DNA from: Jongsikchunia kroppenstedtii DSM 45133 | Lineage (GTDB): Bacteria; Actinomycetota; Actinomycetes; Mycobacteriales; Mycobacteriaceae | Direction: 5' to 3' | DNA: 64,000 nucleotides | Assembly: GCF_000380485.1 (NCBI RefSeq) | Contig: NZ_AQYG01000051.1 | Location: 434,001-498,000 of the forward strand | Shown here: in pieces, positions 8,056 through 16,160 of the stretch | Position numbering within the stretch: position 1 is the stretch's first letter | Layout of the letters: the number at the start of each line of letters is the position of its first letter | Translations under genes and position numbers: made by a program | Notes under the pieces: generated by a model | What the model was told of the DNA's origin: nothing | Database searches by the model: none | Seen by the model: only the letters and a program-made list of their open reading frames with translations

Positions 8056-9240
8056 ATGGCGAAGATCCTGTGCGTGCTCTACCCCGACCCGGTGACCGGT
8101 TATCCGCCCGTCTACGCCCGCGATTCGATCCCGACGATCGCCGCGTATCCGGACGGCCAGACGGCGCCGTCGCCGTCGGCGATCGACTTCACGCCCGGAG
8201 AACTGCTCGGCTGCGTATCCGGCGAACTGGGACTGCGCACATACCTGGAGGCCGCCGGCCACGAACTGGTCGTCACCTCGGACAAAGACGGACCCGACTC
8301 CGTCTTTGAACGAGAACTGCCGGACGCCGATGTCGTCATCTCCCAGCCGTTCTGGCCCGCATACCTGGATGCCGATCGGATTGCGAAGGCCCCCAAGCTC
8401 AAGCTCGCGCTGACCGCCGGGATCGGTTCGGACCATGTCGATCTCGACGCCGCCATCAAGCACGGCATCACCGTCGCCGAAGTGACCTTCTGCAACAGCA
8501 TCAGCGTCGCCGAACACGCGGTCATGCAGGTCCTCGCGCTGGTGCGCAACTACCTGCCGTCGCATCAGTGGGTGGTCGACGGCGGATGGAACATCGCCGA
8601 CTGCGCGGAGCGGTCCTATGACCTCGAAGGGTTCGACGTCGGCGTGATCGCCGCCGGGCGCATCGGGCAGGCCGTGCTGCGACGGCTGCAGCCGTTCGAC
8701 GTCAACCTGCACTACTTCGACACCCGACGGTTGCCGGAGGAGCTCGAGAAGGAGCTCGGCCTCACCTACCACCCGGATGTTCATTCGCTGGTGCGGTCGG
8801 TCGACATCGTCGATATCCACGCCCCACTGCACCCGCAGACCTACCACATGTTCGACAGCAACATGATCAACTCGATGCGCCGCGGCTCCTACATCGTCAA
8901 CACCGCCCGCGCCGAGATCATGGTTCGTGACGACGTCGTCTCCGCGCTGAACAGCGGCCAGCTGGCCGGCTACGCGGGCGACGTCTGGTATCCACAGCCG
9001 CCGGCGCCCGACCACCCGTGGCGCACCATGCCGCATGAGGCCATGACGCCGCACATCTCGGGCACCTCGCTGTCAGCCCAGGCCCGATACGCGGCGGGTA
9101 CCCGCGAGATCCTGGAGTCGTTCTTCGCACAGCAGCCGATCCGCGACGAGTACCTGATCGTCGAGGGCGGTGCCCTCGCCGGCACCGGCGCCAAGTCGTA
9201 CACCGCCGACGGCAAGGCCAGTCCCGGCAGCGGCAGCTGA
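8056..9240 (+). CDS. fdh: NAD-dependent formate dehydrogenase
   Basis: A 394-residue enzyme of the D-2-hydroxyacid dehydrogenase fold that oxidises formate to CO2 with NAD+, in the cytoplasm. It matches the Pseudomonas sp. 101/Mycobacterium type closely: substrate-binding Asn in TFCNSISVAEHAVM, Rossmann loop AAGRIG, catalytic Arg in NTARAEI, and HISGTS with the catalytic His and Ser. Length is as expected for the family. AAGGAG lies 7 bases upstream of the ATG. It makes NADH from formate released by C1 or demethylation metabolism. The preceding 142-bp gap contains a GCCTATC half-site at 7932, so control by the adjacent LysR is likely. A strong hairpin follows the gene. Confidence 0.97.
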   Translation: MAKILCVLYPDPVTGYPPVYARDSIPTIAAYPDGQTAPSPSAIDFTPGELLGCVSGELGLRTYLEAAGHELVVTSDKDGPDSVFERELPDADVVISQPFWPAYLDADRIAKAPKLKLALTAGIGSDHVDLDAAIKHGITVAEVTFCNSISVAEHAVMQVLALVRNYLPSHQWVVDGGWNIADCAERSYDLEGFDVGVIAAGRIGQAVLRRLQPFDVNLHYFDTRRLPEELEKELGLTYHPDVHSLVRSVDIVDIHAPLHPQTYHMFDSNMINSMRRGSYIVNTARAEIMVRDDVVSALNSGQLAGYAGDVWYPQPPAPDHPWRTMPHEAMTPHISGTSLSAQARYAAGTREILESFFAQQPIRDEYLIVEGGALAGTGAKSYTADGKASPGSGS

Positions 9241-9249
9241 GTCGATTCC

Positions 9250-9276
9250 GTTGCGGCGTCGGCCCGGCGCCGCAAC
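9250..9276 (+). terminator. Hairpin after fdh, probable terminator
   Basis: Nine-base perfect arms, GTTGCGGCG (9250-9258) and its complement (9268-9276), enclose a 9-base loop. There is no T-run, as is common in actinobacteria. It separates fdh from aroA, whose GTG is at 9298. Confidence 0.6.
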
Positions 9277-9297
9277 GAGACGTGAAAGACTGGGGGC

Positions 9298-10596
9298 GTG
9301 CAACTGTGGAACGCGCCGGTGGCGCCCGGGCCGATCGAGGCAGAAGTCGATGTTCCCGGATCCAAGTCCATCACCAACCGGGCGCTGATCCTGGCCGCGC
9401 TCGCGGACGGCCCATCGACCCTGACCGGCGTGCTGCGCAGCCGCGACACCGATCTGATGCTCGACGCGCTGAGCGCGCTCGGCGTCGGCGTCCACCCCGC
9501 CGACGGCACGCAGGGCACCACGATCACCATCGCCCCCGCGCCGCTGCACGGGGCGACGGTCGACTGCGGCCTGGCCGGCACGGTGATGCGATTCCTGCCA
9601 CCGGCCGCCGCCCTGGCGACCGGCACGGTCGACTTCGACGGTGACGAACAGGCCCGCACCCGCCCGCTCGGCACCGTGCTCGACGCGCTCCGCGGACTCG
9701 GCGTCGCAGTGACCGGCAATGGCCTGCCCTTCCGGGTCGAAGGCACGGGCGCCGCCGATGGCGGCGAGGTGACCATCGATGCGTCCGCATCGTCGCAGTT
9801 CGTCTCCGGCCTGCTGCTGTCCGCCGCCCGGTATCGCCGCGGAATCACGGTGCGGCACAGCGGCAAACCGGTGCCGTCGATGCCGCATATCGAGATGACC
9901 GTCGACATGCTGGAGACCGCCGGAGTCCGCATCGACACCGCGACCCCCGACGTGTGGGCGGTGGCCCCCGGACCGATCGCCGCCGTCGACTGGGTGATCG
10001 AACCCGACCTGTCCAATGCCGCAGCATTTCTCGCGGCCGCGGTCGCGACCGGCGGCACCGTGCGCGTACCCCGCTGGCCCGAGCGCACCACCCAGCCGGG
10101 CGCGCAAATCGTCGACGTCTTCCGCGAGATGGGCGCCACCGCAACACTTGTCGACGGGCTACTGTCGGTCACCGGCGGCGGCACCATCGGCCCGCTCACC
10201 CGGGACCTGCGCGATATCGGCGAACTCACGCCGACCATCGCCGCGCTCTGCGCGATCGCCGACGGCGTCTCCGAACTGTCCGGCATCGCCCATCTGCGCG
10301 GACACGAGACCGACCGGCTCTCCGCGCTGTCGACCGAGATCAACCGGCTCGGCGGCGACTGCACCGAGACGTCGGACGGGCTCCGCATCGTCGGTCACGG
10401 GCGCAGCGGCCTGCACGGCGGCACCTGGCTCAGCTACGCCGATCATCGAATGGCCACCGCCGGAGCGCTTCTCGGCCTGGTCACCGCCGACGTCGCTATC
10501 GAGAACGTCGCCACCACCGCGAAGACACTGCCCGACTTTCCCGCCATGTGGGCGGCAATGGCAGGGCGTGCCGACACCGATGAGGCGCAGCCCTGA
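9298..10596 (+). CDS. aroA: 3-phosphoshikimate 1-carboxyvinyltransferase (EPSP synthase)
   Basis: A 432-residue EPSP synthase, step six of the shikimate pathway: it joins PEP to shikimate-3-phosphate. Diagnostic motifs are [17 protein letters not shown] near the N-terminus (substrate Lys/Ser), [12 protein letters not shown], and [13 protein letters not shown] near residue 380. The GTG at 9298 is used because the conserved N-terminus begins there. It is followed with overlap by rsgA, and the pair matches the M. tuberculosis Rv3227-Rv3228 arrangement (from memory). The second motif is GLAGTVMRF rather than the NAGTAMRPL of enterobacterial enzymes. Confidence 0.97.
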   Translation: MQLWNAPVAPGPIEAEVDVPGSKSITNRALILAALADGPSTLTGVLRSRDTDLMLDALSALGVGVHPADGTQGTTITIAPAPLHGATVDCGLAGTVMRFLPPAAALATGTVDFDGDEQARTRPLGTVLDALRGLGVAVTGNGLPFRVEGTGAADGGEVTIDASASSQFVSGLLLSAARYRRGITVRHSGKPVPSMPHIEMTVDMLETAGVRIDTATPDVWAVAPGPIAAVDWVIEPDLSNAAAFLAAAVATGGTVRVPRWPERTTQPGAQIVDVFREMGATATLVDGLLSVTGGGTIGPLTRDLRDIGELTPTIAALCAIADGVSELSGIAHLRGHETDRLSALSTEINRLGGDCTETSDGLRIVGHGRSGLHGGTWLSYADHRMATAGALLGLVTADVAIENVATTAKTLPDFPAMWAAMAGRADTDEAQP

Positions 10597-11588
10597 GCCC
10601 ACGCGAGTACGACGAGACCGATGTCCGGGTGCGACCGGGCAAGGGCAGCCGTCCGCGCACCAAGAACCGTCCCACCCATGCCGACGCCTCCACCGGCATG
10701 GTGGTGTCCGTCGACCGCGGGCGGTGGGGCTGCGCTCTCGACGGCGACCCCGACAGGATCATCGTCTGCATGCGCGCCCGCGAACTCGGCCGCACCCCGA
10801 TCGTGGTCGGCGACGAGGTTTCGGTGGTCGGCGATCGCAGCGGCAAGACCGATACTCTGGCCCGTATCGTGCGCGTCGCGGATCGGCGAACAGTGTTGCG
10901 CCGCACCGCCGACGACACCGACCCCTACGAGCGGATCGTCGTCGCCAACGCCGACCAGCTGCTGATCGTCACCGCGCTGGCCGACCCGCCGCCGCGGACC
11001 GGCTTCGTCGAGCGCGCCCTGGCCGCGGCCTATGTCGGCGGCCTGACCCCCGTGCTGTGCCTGACGAAATCCGACCTGGCCGATCCGGCCGAGTTCACCG
11101 CGGCCTTCGCCGATCTCGACCTGCCGGTGATCCTCGCCGGGGTCGCCGATCCGCTCGCCGCAGCGCAGTCCACCCTGGCGGGCAAGGTCACCGCTTTGAT
11201 CGGCCATTCCGGCGTCGGCAAGTCAACACTGGTGAACCGTCTTGTGCCCGAGGCTGATCGCGCGACCTCGGCGGTATCGGCCGTCGGCAAGGGCCGGCAC
11301 ACCTCCACGCAGTCGCTGGCGCTGCCGCTCCCCGCGGACGAGGGCGGCTGGGTGATCGACACGCCCGGCATTCGGTCCTTCGGTCTGGCGCACGTGTCGC
11401 CTGACGATGTGGTCCAGGCGTTCGACGACCTGCGCGACGCGATCGACGAATGTCCGCGGGGCTGTACGCATCTCGGGCCGCCCGCCGATCCGGAATGTGC
11501 GCTCGATCGACTGACCGGGCATGCCCATCGGCGCGCGATGGCGGTACGCGGCCTGCTCGCCTCGCTCTCCGCGGCGCCGACCTATTAG
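10593..11588 (+). CDS. rsgA: Ribosome biogenesis GTPase RsgA (YjeQ)
   Basis: A circularly permuted GTPase that helps mature the 30S subunit. It has an N-terminal OB fold, then permuted G motifs: LTKSD (G4), GHSGVGKST (P-loop, G1) and DTPG (G3). A C-terminal zinc knuckle follows, with Cys, Cys, His, Cys in [18 protein letters not shown]. The first ATG/GTG in frame is a GTG at 10629, but the 12 codons before it ([11 protein letters not shown]) look coding and resemble actinobacterial RsgA N-termini. The only upstream candidate before an in-frame stop at 10581 is CTG at 10593, overlapping the aroA stop as CTGA. I use that start, with 10629 as fallback. Translational coupling to aroA is likely. 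Confidence 0.93.
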   Translation: MSPREYDETDVRVRPGKGSRPRTKNRPTHADASTGMVVSVDRGRWGCALDGDPDRIIVCMRARELGRTPIVVGDEVSVVGDRSGKTDTLARIVRVADRRTVLRRTADDTDPYERIVVANADQLLIVTALADPPPRTGFVERALAAAYVGGLTPVLCLTKSDLADPAEFTAAFADLDLPVILAGVADPLAAAQSTLAGKVTALIGHSGVGKSTLVNRLVPEADRATSAVSAVGKGRHTSTQSLALPLPADEGGWVIDTPGIRSFGLAHVSPDDVVQAFDDLRDAIDECPRGCTHLGPPADPECALDRLTGHAHRRAMAVRGLLASLSAAPTY

Positions 11589-11592
11589 CTGA

Positions 11593-12807
11593 CTACCGAG
11601 AGCGTCGGCGGCGAAGTTCTTTGGCGCGGGCCTTGGCATCCGCGATCGCCGTCTTCAGGCCACGCCGTGGAGCGATGCCGCGGAACCTCAGCTCCGAGGC
11701 GGTCTCCGGCGCATCGTCGGCAGTCGCGGTGAGGAACCGGTCAGGCAGGGCAAGCTTGCCGATGGTGCGGAACGACTGCCAGTACTGCACCAGGATCGGC
11801 CCGGTGGTGTACGGCAGGTCGTACTTGTCGCAGAGCTGCCGCACGCGGATGCCGATCTCGGCGTAGCGGTTGCTCGGCAGGTCCGGATACAGGTGGTGCT
11901 CGATCTGGTAGCAGAGGTTGCCCGACATGAAGGCCATCGTCGGCCCCGCATTGAAGTTCGCGGTGCCGAGCATCTGGCGCAGGTACCACTCCGCGCGGGT
12001 CTCGTTCTCGACGTCCTGCTCGGTGAATTTCTCCGCGCCGTCGGGAAAGTGGCCGCAGAAGATCACCAGGTAGGCCCATAGATTGCGGACCAGATTCGCC
12101 GTGAGGTTCGCCTTGATGGTCGATCGCCAGGCCGGCCCGGACAGCGCGGGGAACAGGACGTAGTCCTTGCCCAGCTGCCGAGCGATCTTCTTGCCGAACT
12201 TCTTGACCTCCGGGCCCGCCTCATCCCACGGCTTGCGGCCCGCCACCACATCGGCGAGCTCGAGGTCGTGCAGACCGATGCCCCACTCGAATGTCGTTGC
12301 CAGGAACAGGTTTCCGACCGGCTGGATCAGCCGCTTGGGCTGCCACTGTTCGTCCCGGGTGACCCGCAGCATCCGGTAGCCCACGTCATGGTCCATGCCG
12401 ACGATGTTCGTGTACTTGTGGTGGACGACGTTGTGCGAATGCTTCCAGTGGTCCGACGCGCAGACCATGTCCCACTCCCACGAGGAGGAGTGGACCTCGG
12501 GATCGTTCATCCAGTCCCACTGCCCGTGCATCACGTTGTGCCCGAGCTCCATGTTCTCGATGATCTTCGACAACGAGAGCATGGTGGTGCCGGCCAGCCA
12601 AGCCAGGCGATTCTTGCTGCCCAGCAGCGCGACCCGACCACCGACCTCGAGCAGCCGCTGTGCCCGGATGGTGTTGCGCAGATACCGGGCGTCGCGTTCG
12701 CCGCGATCCGACTCGATCTCCCGCCGCAACGCGTCCAGCTCAGCACCCAGGGCCTCGACGTCCGCCTCGGTGAGGTGGGCGTATTCCTTGATGTCAGTGA
12801 TGGCCAC
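11593..12807 (-). CDS. Membrane acyl-CoA desaturase, DesA3-like (copy 1)
   Basis: A 404-residue di-iron fatty acyl desaturase of the type that introduces a delta-9 double bond into stearoyl/palmitoyl-CoA. The three histidine boxes are intact: GHNVMHGQWDW, HNVVHHKYTN and QIEHHLYPDLP, with hydrophobic segments between. The start is a GTG giving MAITDIKEYAHLTEADV, almost the same N-terminus as the next gene, so the two are recent tandem duplicates. The 116-bp gap upstream lacks the ACCTACG palindrome found before copy 2. Electrons probably come from the reductase at 14281. The gene converges with rsgA, with only 4 bases between the stops. Confidence 0.94.
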   Translation of the reverse strand: MAITDIKEYAHLTEADVEALGAELDALRREIESDRGERDARYLRNTIRAQRLLEVGGRVALLGSKNRLAWLAGTTMLSLSKIIENMELGHNVMHGQWDWMNDPEVHSSSWEWDMVCASDHWKHSHNVVHHKYTNIVGMDHDVGYRMLRVTRDEQWQPKRLIQPVGNLFLATTFEWGIGLHDLELADVVAGRKPWDEAGPEVKKFGKKIARQLGKDYVLFPALSGPAWRSTIKANLTANLVRNLWAYLVIFCGHFPDGAEKFTEQDVENETRAEWYLRQMLGTANFNAGPTMAFMSGNLCYQIEHHLYPDLPSNRYAEIGIRVRQLCDKYDLPYTTGPILVQYWQSFRTIGKLALPDRFLTATADDAPETASELRFRGIAPRRGLKTAIADAKARAKELRRRRSR

Positions 12808-12923
12808 GCGCTGGCTTTCGGTCGGTACGGGTGTCTATTCGATTGTCCAATGCGCTGGCGATTTAGAGCAACCGTCCAGTAGCCGCGGCGCGTGCGACCG
12901 TCGTCACAGCACGCCCGCAGGCA

Positions 12924-14186
12924 TCACACCGACGCGCGAACGCTCCGGCGATCCCGCACCCGCGCGATCGCGGTCCGCAGGCCCTTGCGCCGACCGGTGA
13001 CCGGATCGACCGTCGACACCAGCCGCTCCTCGGCGTGCGTCTTGAACCGCGCCTCGGACGCGGTCTCCGGCGCGTTGTCGGCCGTGTCGGTGAGGTACTT
13101 GTCCGGCAGCGACAGCTTCGCGATGGTCCGCCACGACTTGGCGTACTGCACCGGGAACGAGCCCGTGGTGTACGGCAGGTCGTACTTGTCGCACAGCGCC
13201 TGCACGCGGATGGAGATCTCCGGCAGCCGGTTGCTCGGCAGATCCGGGAAGATGTGGTGCTCGATCTGGTACGACAGGTTGCCACTCATGAAGCCGAGCA
13301 CGGGGCCGGCCTTGAAGTTGGCGCTGCCCAGCATCTGGCGCAGGTACCACTCGCCCTGCGTCTCGCTGTCGACGTCCTGCTTGGTGAACTTCTCGGCACC
13401 GTCCGGGAAGTGTCCGCAGAAGATGACCGCGTTGGTCCACACATTGCGAATCACGTTGGCCAGCAGTGCCGCAGTGATCGCCTTGCGCACCGAGCGCCGC
13501 GACCGGGTAACACCGCCGACGAGCGCCGGGTAGGCGACGTAGTCCTTGGCGACCTGCTTGCCGATCTTCTTGCCGACGTCGCGCAGATCCTGCTGGAACT
13601 TCTCTTTGTCGTGCTTGCCGGCCGCGACCTTGCCCAGCTCCAGATGCTGGATCGCGACGCCGTATTCGAACGCCAGCGCCAGTAGCAGATTGTAGGCCAG
13701 GTTGCCGTAATAGAAAGGGCGCCAACGCTGGTCACGGGTGACGCGCAGCAGGCCGTAGCCCACATCGTCATCCATGCCCAGCACGTTGGTGTACTTGTGA
13801 TGGATGTAGTTGTGGGTGTGCTTCCAGTGCGCCGACGGGTCGGTGTTGTCCCATTCCCAACTGGTGGAATGGATTTCGGGATCGTTCATCCAGTCCCACT
13901 GCCCGTGCATCACATTGTGGCCGAGCTCCATGTTGTCGATGATCTTCGAGACACCGAGGGTCACCGCACCGGCCCACCACATCTTGCGTTTGCCGGCGCC
14001 GAAGATCATGGCGCGCCCGGCGAGCTCCAGCCCGCGGTGCAGCCGGATGGTGTTGCGGATGTAGCGCGCATCGCGCTCGCCGCGGTCGGCCTCGATGTCG
14101 CGACGGATCGCGTCGAGCTCGGCACCCAGCGCCAAGACGTCAGCCTCGGTGAGATGCGCGTATTCGGGAATATCTGTGATCGCCAC
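12924..14186 (-). CDS. desA3: Membrane acyl-CoA desaturase, DesA3-like (copy 2)
   Basis: A 420-residue paralogue of the preceding desaturase with the same three histidine boxes (GHNVMHGQWDW, HNYIHHKYTN, QIEHHIFPDLP). It carries roughly 15 extra residues, including a basic stretch around VTRSRRSVRKA. It starts at GTG 14186. In M. tuberculosis the single equivalent is DesA3 (Rv3229c), which works with the reductase Rv3230c. The promoter region carries an ACCTACG-N4-CGTAGGT palindrome plus an extra CGTAGGTTA repeat, also found in front of the reductase, so copy 2 and the reductase are probably co-regulated. Confidence 0.94.
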   Translation of the reverse strand: MAITDIPEYAHLTEADVLALGAELDAIRRDIEADRGERDARYIRNTIRLHRGLELAGRAMIFGAGKRKMWWAGAVTLGVSKIIDNMELGHNVMHGQWDWMNDPEIHSTSWEWDNTDPSAHWKHTHNYIHHKYTNVLGMDDDVGYGLLRVTRDQRWRPFYYGNLAYNLLLALAFEYGVAIQHLELGKVAAGKHDKEKFQQDLRDVGKKIGKQVAKDYVAYPALVGGVTRSRRSVRKAITAALLANVIRNVWTNAVIFCGHFPDGAEKFTKQDVDSETQGEWYLRQMLGSANFKAGPVLGFMSGNLSYQIEHHIFPDLPSNRLPEISIRVQALCDKYDLPYTTGSFPVQYAKSWRTIAKLSLPDKYLTDTADNAPETASEARFKTHAEERLVSTVDPVTGRRKGLRTAIARVRDRRSVRASV

Positions 14187-14212
14187 TCGAACTCCTGCCC
14201 CCGGTCATGCTT

Positions 14213-14247
14213 ACCTACGTAAGCGTAGGTTACGTGACCGTAGGTTA
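14213..14247. promoter_or_regulatory. Operator cluster upstream of desaturase copy 2
   Basis: ACCTACG (14213-14219) and CGTAGGT (14224-14230) form an inverted repeat with a 4-base spacer. CGTAGGTTA occurs at 14224 and again at 14239, a 15-base direct repeat. The cluster starts 27 bases upstream of the GTG. The same ACCTACG/CGTAGGT half-sites occur upstream of the reductase gene, pointing to one shared regulator, probably TetR-like, whose gene is not identifiable here. Confidence 0.7.
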
Positions 14248-14280
14248 TCTAGTCGGTGCGGCCCAAATCACAGATCCGGA

Positions 14281-15399
14281 CTAAACGTCCAGCGTGCAGT
14301 CACCCGCCGCGATGCTGATGCAGGTCTGCACGCGTTCGCCCTCAACATGTTCGGCACCGTTGCGCAGGTCGCGGACGGCCCCCTTGCTGAGGGTCACGAC
14401 ACAGCTCTGACAGATGCCCATCCGGCAACCGAACGGCATCTGCACACCCACGCGCTCGCCCGCTTCGAGCAGGGTGGTGGCGCCGTCGACCTCGGCGGTG
14501 CGGTCGGTGGCCGCGAAGGTGACCGTGCCGCCGGCGGCGCCGACCGCGCCGCGTTCCAGGACGAACTTCTCGATATGCAGATGATCCGCCGCGCCGGCCT
14601 GCTCCCACTGGCGACCCAACGCATTCATGAACGCCGGCGGGCCGCAGGCCCACGTCTGCCGCTCGGCCCAATCGGGGCACAGCTCATCGATCTTCGCGTC
14701 GTCGAGCTTGCCGGCGGCCCTGGTGAATTGGCGATGCAGGATGATCATGCCCTGGCTCTCGAATCGCTCCAGCTCCTCCGCGAACATCACGTCGAGGGCC
14801 GTGGGTGCCGAATGGATCAGCACGATATCGGTGTGCTGCCGCCGACGCTCCATGGTCCGCAGCATCGACATGATCGGCGTGATGCCGCTGCCGGCCGTGA
14901 TGAAGAGCAGCTTGGCGGGCAACGGATCCGGCAGTACGAACTCGCCCTGCGGCGCCGCCAGCCGCACCACGGTCCCCGGGCGCAGGCCGGTCACCAGATG
15001 CTCGGATAGGAACCCCTCGGGCATCGCCTTGACGGTGATCGAGATCGTCTTGTCCGCGCCGCCGTCGTGCACTGGTGCGGACGTCAACGAATACGACCGC
15101 CATGTCCAGCGGCCCTCGATCAGCACGCCGATGCCGATGTACTGACCGGGCTGATAGTCGAACGAGAAGCCCCACCCCGGCTTGATCACGAGCGTGGCCG
15201 AGTCCGCAGTCTCCGGCCGCACCTGCACGACCTTGCCGCGCAGCTCCCGGGCCGACCACAGCGGGTTGATCAGGTGCAAGTAGTCGTCGGGCAGCAGCGG
15301 CGTGGTGATCCGGGCGGCGGCGGCGCGGATCACGTTCACCGACGGGTGCCGGGCGGCGACACCGCGCACCGGATCCTCGAATCGTTCGCGCCACCCCAT
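14281..15399 (-). CDS. Ferredoxin-type oxidoreductase, electron donor to desaturase
   Basis: A 372-residue three-domain flavo-iron-sulfur reductase like M. tuberculosis Rv3230c. In order it has an FAD-binding barrel with WRSYSLTS (residues about 95-102), an NAD(P)-binding domain with [11 protein letters not shown], and a C-terminal plant-type [2Fe-2S] ferredoxin domain with CRMGICQSC and a final Cys near QTCIS. It would carry electrons from NAD(P)H to the membrane desaturases. It lies 94 bases upstream of desaturase copy 2 on the same strand and has its own operator at 15427-15467 of the same type. Confidence 0.93.
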   Translation of the reverse strand: MGWRERFEDPVRGVAARHPSVNVIRAAAARITTPLLPDDYLHLINPLWSARELRGKVVQVRPETADSATLVIKPGWGFSFDYQPGQYIGIGVLIEGRWTWRSYSLTSAPVHDGGADKTISITVKAMPEGFLSEHLVTGLRPGTVVRLAAPQGEFVLPDPLPAKLLFITAGSGITPIMSMLRTMERRRQHTDIVLIHSAPTALDVMFAEELERFESQGMIILHRQFTRAAGKLDDAKIDELCPDWAERQTWACGPPAFMNALGRQWEQAGAADHLHIEKFVLERGAVGAAGGTVTFAATDRTAEVDGATTLLEAGERVGVQMPFGCRMGICQSCVVTLSKGAVRDLRNGAEHVEGERVQTCISIAAGDCTLDV

Positions 15400-15426
15400 G
15401 ACCGGCCTCCTTGTGCGAGCTCTTTT

Positions 15427-15467
15427 CGCTAACCTACGGTTCCGTAGGTTTTGGCGGTAGGTTAGCG
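15427..15467. promoter_or_regulatory. Nested palindromes upstream of the reductase, shared desaturase operator
   Basis: An inner dyad AACCTACGG-TT-CCGTAGGTT (15431-15450) is perfect over 9-base arms. An outer dyad, CGCTAACCTAC (15427-15437) and its complement (15457-15467), is perfect over 11 bases. The first CCTAC serves both. This gives three half-sites, like the three at 14213-14247, so a regulator may bind as two dimers. It begins 28 bases upstream of the reductase ATG. Confidence 0.75.
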
Positions 15468-15572
15468 GATTCCGAGCGGTTCCACCAAGACGAGTGCGCT
15501 GACCGCAGCGGGCCGATCAGTCCGTGGTCAAGACGCTGACACCGAGAGAGAATCCCCCGCCGGCCCGTCGCG

Positions 15573-16160
15573 TCAGAGCAGTTCCACCAGGAACGGCAGC
15601 TCCTGTGTGGCGAACCAGGCAAGGTCGTGGTCGTCGGCATCGCCGATCGCGAGCTCGGCGTCTTCGTCGCCGAGGTCGGCCGCATCGATCAGCTCGATTG
15701 CCCGCGCGATCACCGGTTCCGCCTCGGCCCCGTCGACCAGCACCGAGACGATCTGTTCGCGCGAGACCGCACCGGCGATCTTCACGACCGCGGCATCGAG
15801 GTCCGGGCGCGGGTTCGCTTCGTCGACATCCGCAACGACCACCACGCGCCGACGCGCGAACGCGGCCGCCGCTGCCGCGGATTCGTCCGGCTCGGACGCC
15901 GGATCCTCCGCATCGGTGTCCGCGCTGGTCGCGCCCTCGATCGCCAACAGCCGCAGCGAGGCCCGCGCCGCGTCCCGCTGCGCGACCTCGGCGAGTTCTT
16001 CGTCGTCGCCGGCGGCATAGGCCTCTCGCAGTGCCGCGGTGACCGCGAAGGCGGTGCCGCCGAGGACCGGGATCTGGTCGGTGTCGACCAGTGAGGTCAC
16101 GATCCGCAGCGTGGACGGGATGTATACGCGCTGTGCCCCGGCCGAATCTCCGTCGCTCAT
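15573..16160 (-). CDS. DUF6912-family conserved actinobacterial protein (Rv3231c-like)
   Basis: A 195-residue soluble acidic protein. After a short leader the family-like N-terminus RVYIPSTLRIVTSL begins, followed by GTAFAVTAALREAYA. No catalytic motif is evident. The ATG at 16160 overlaps the stop of the upstream acyltransferase-like gene as ATGA, so the two are translationally coupled. In M. tuberculosis the same family sits between the desaturase reductase and ppk2/tgs genes; here no ppk2 is present. Function unknown. Confidence 0.82.
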   Translation of the reverse strand: MSDGDSAGAQRVYIPSTLRIVTSLVDTDQIPVLGGTAFAVTAALREAYAAGDDEELAEVAQRDAARASLRLLAIEGATSADTDAEDPASEPDESAAAAAAFARRRVVVVADVDEANPRPDLDAAVVKIAGAVSREQIVSVLVDGAEAEPVIARAIELIDAADLGDEDAELAIGDADDHDLAWFATQELPFLVELL

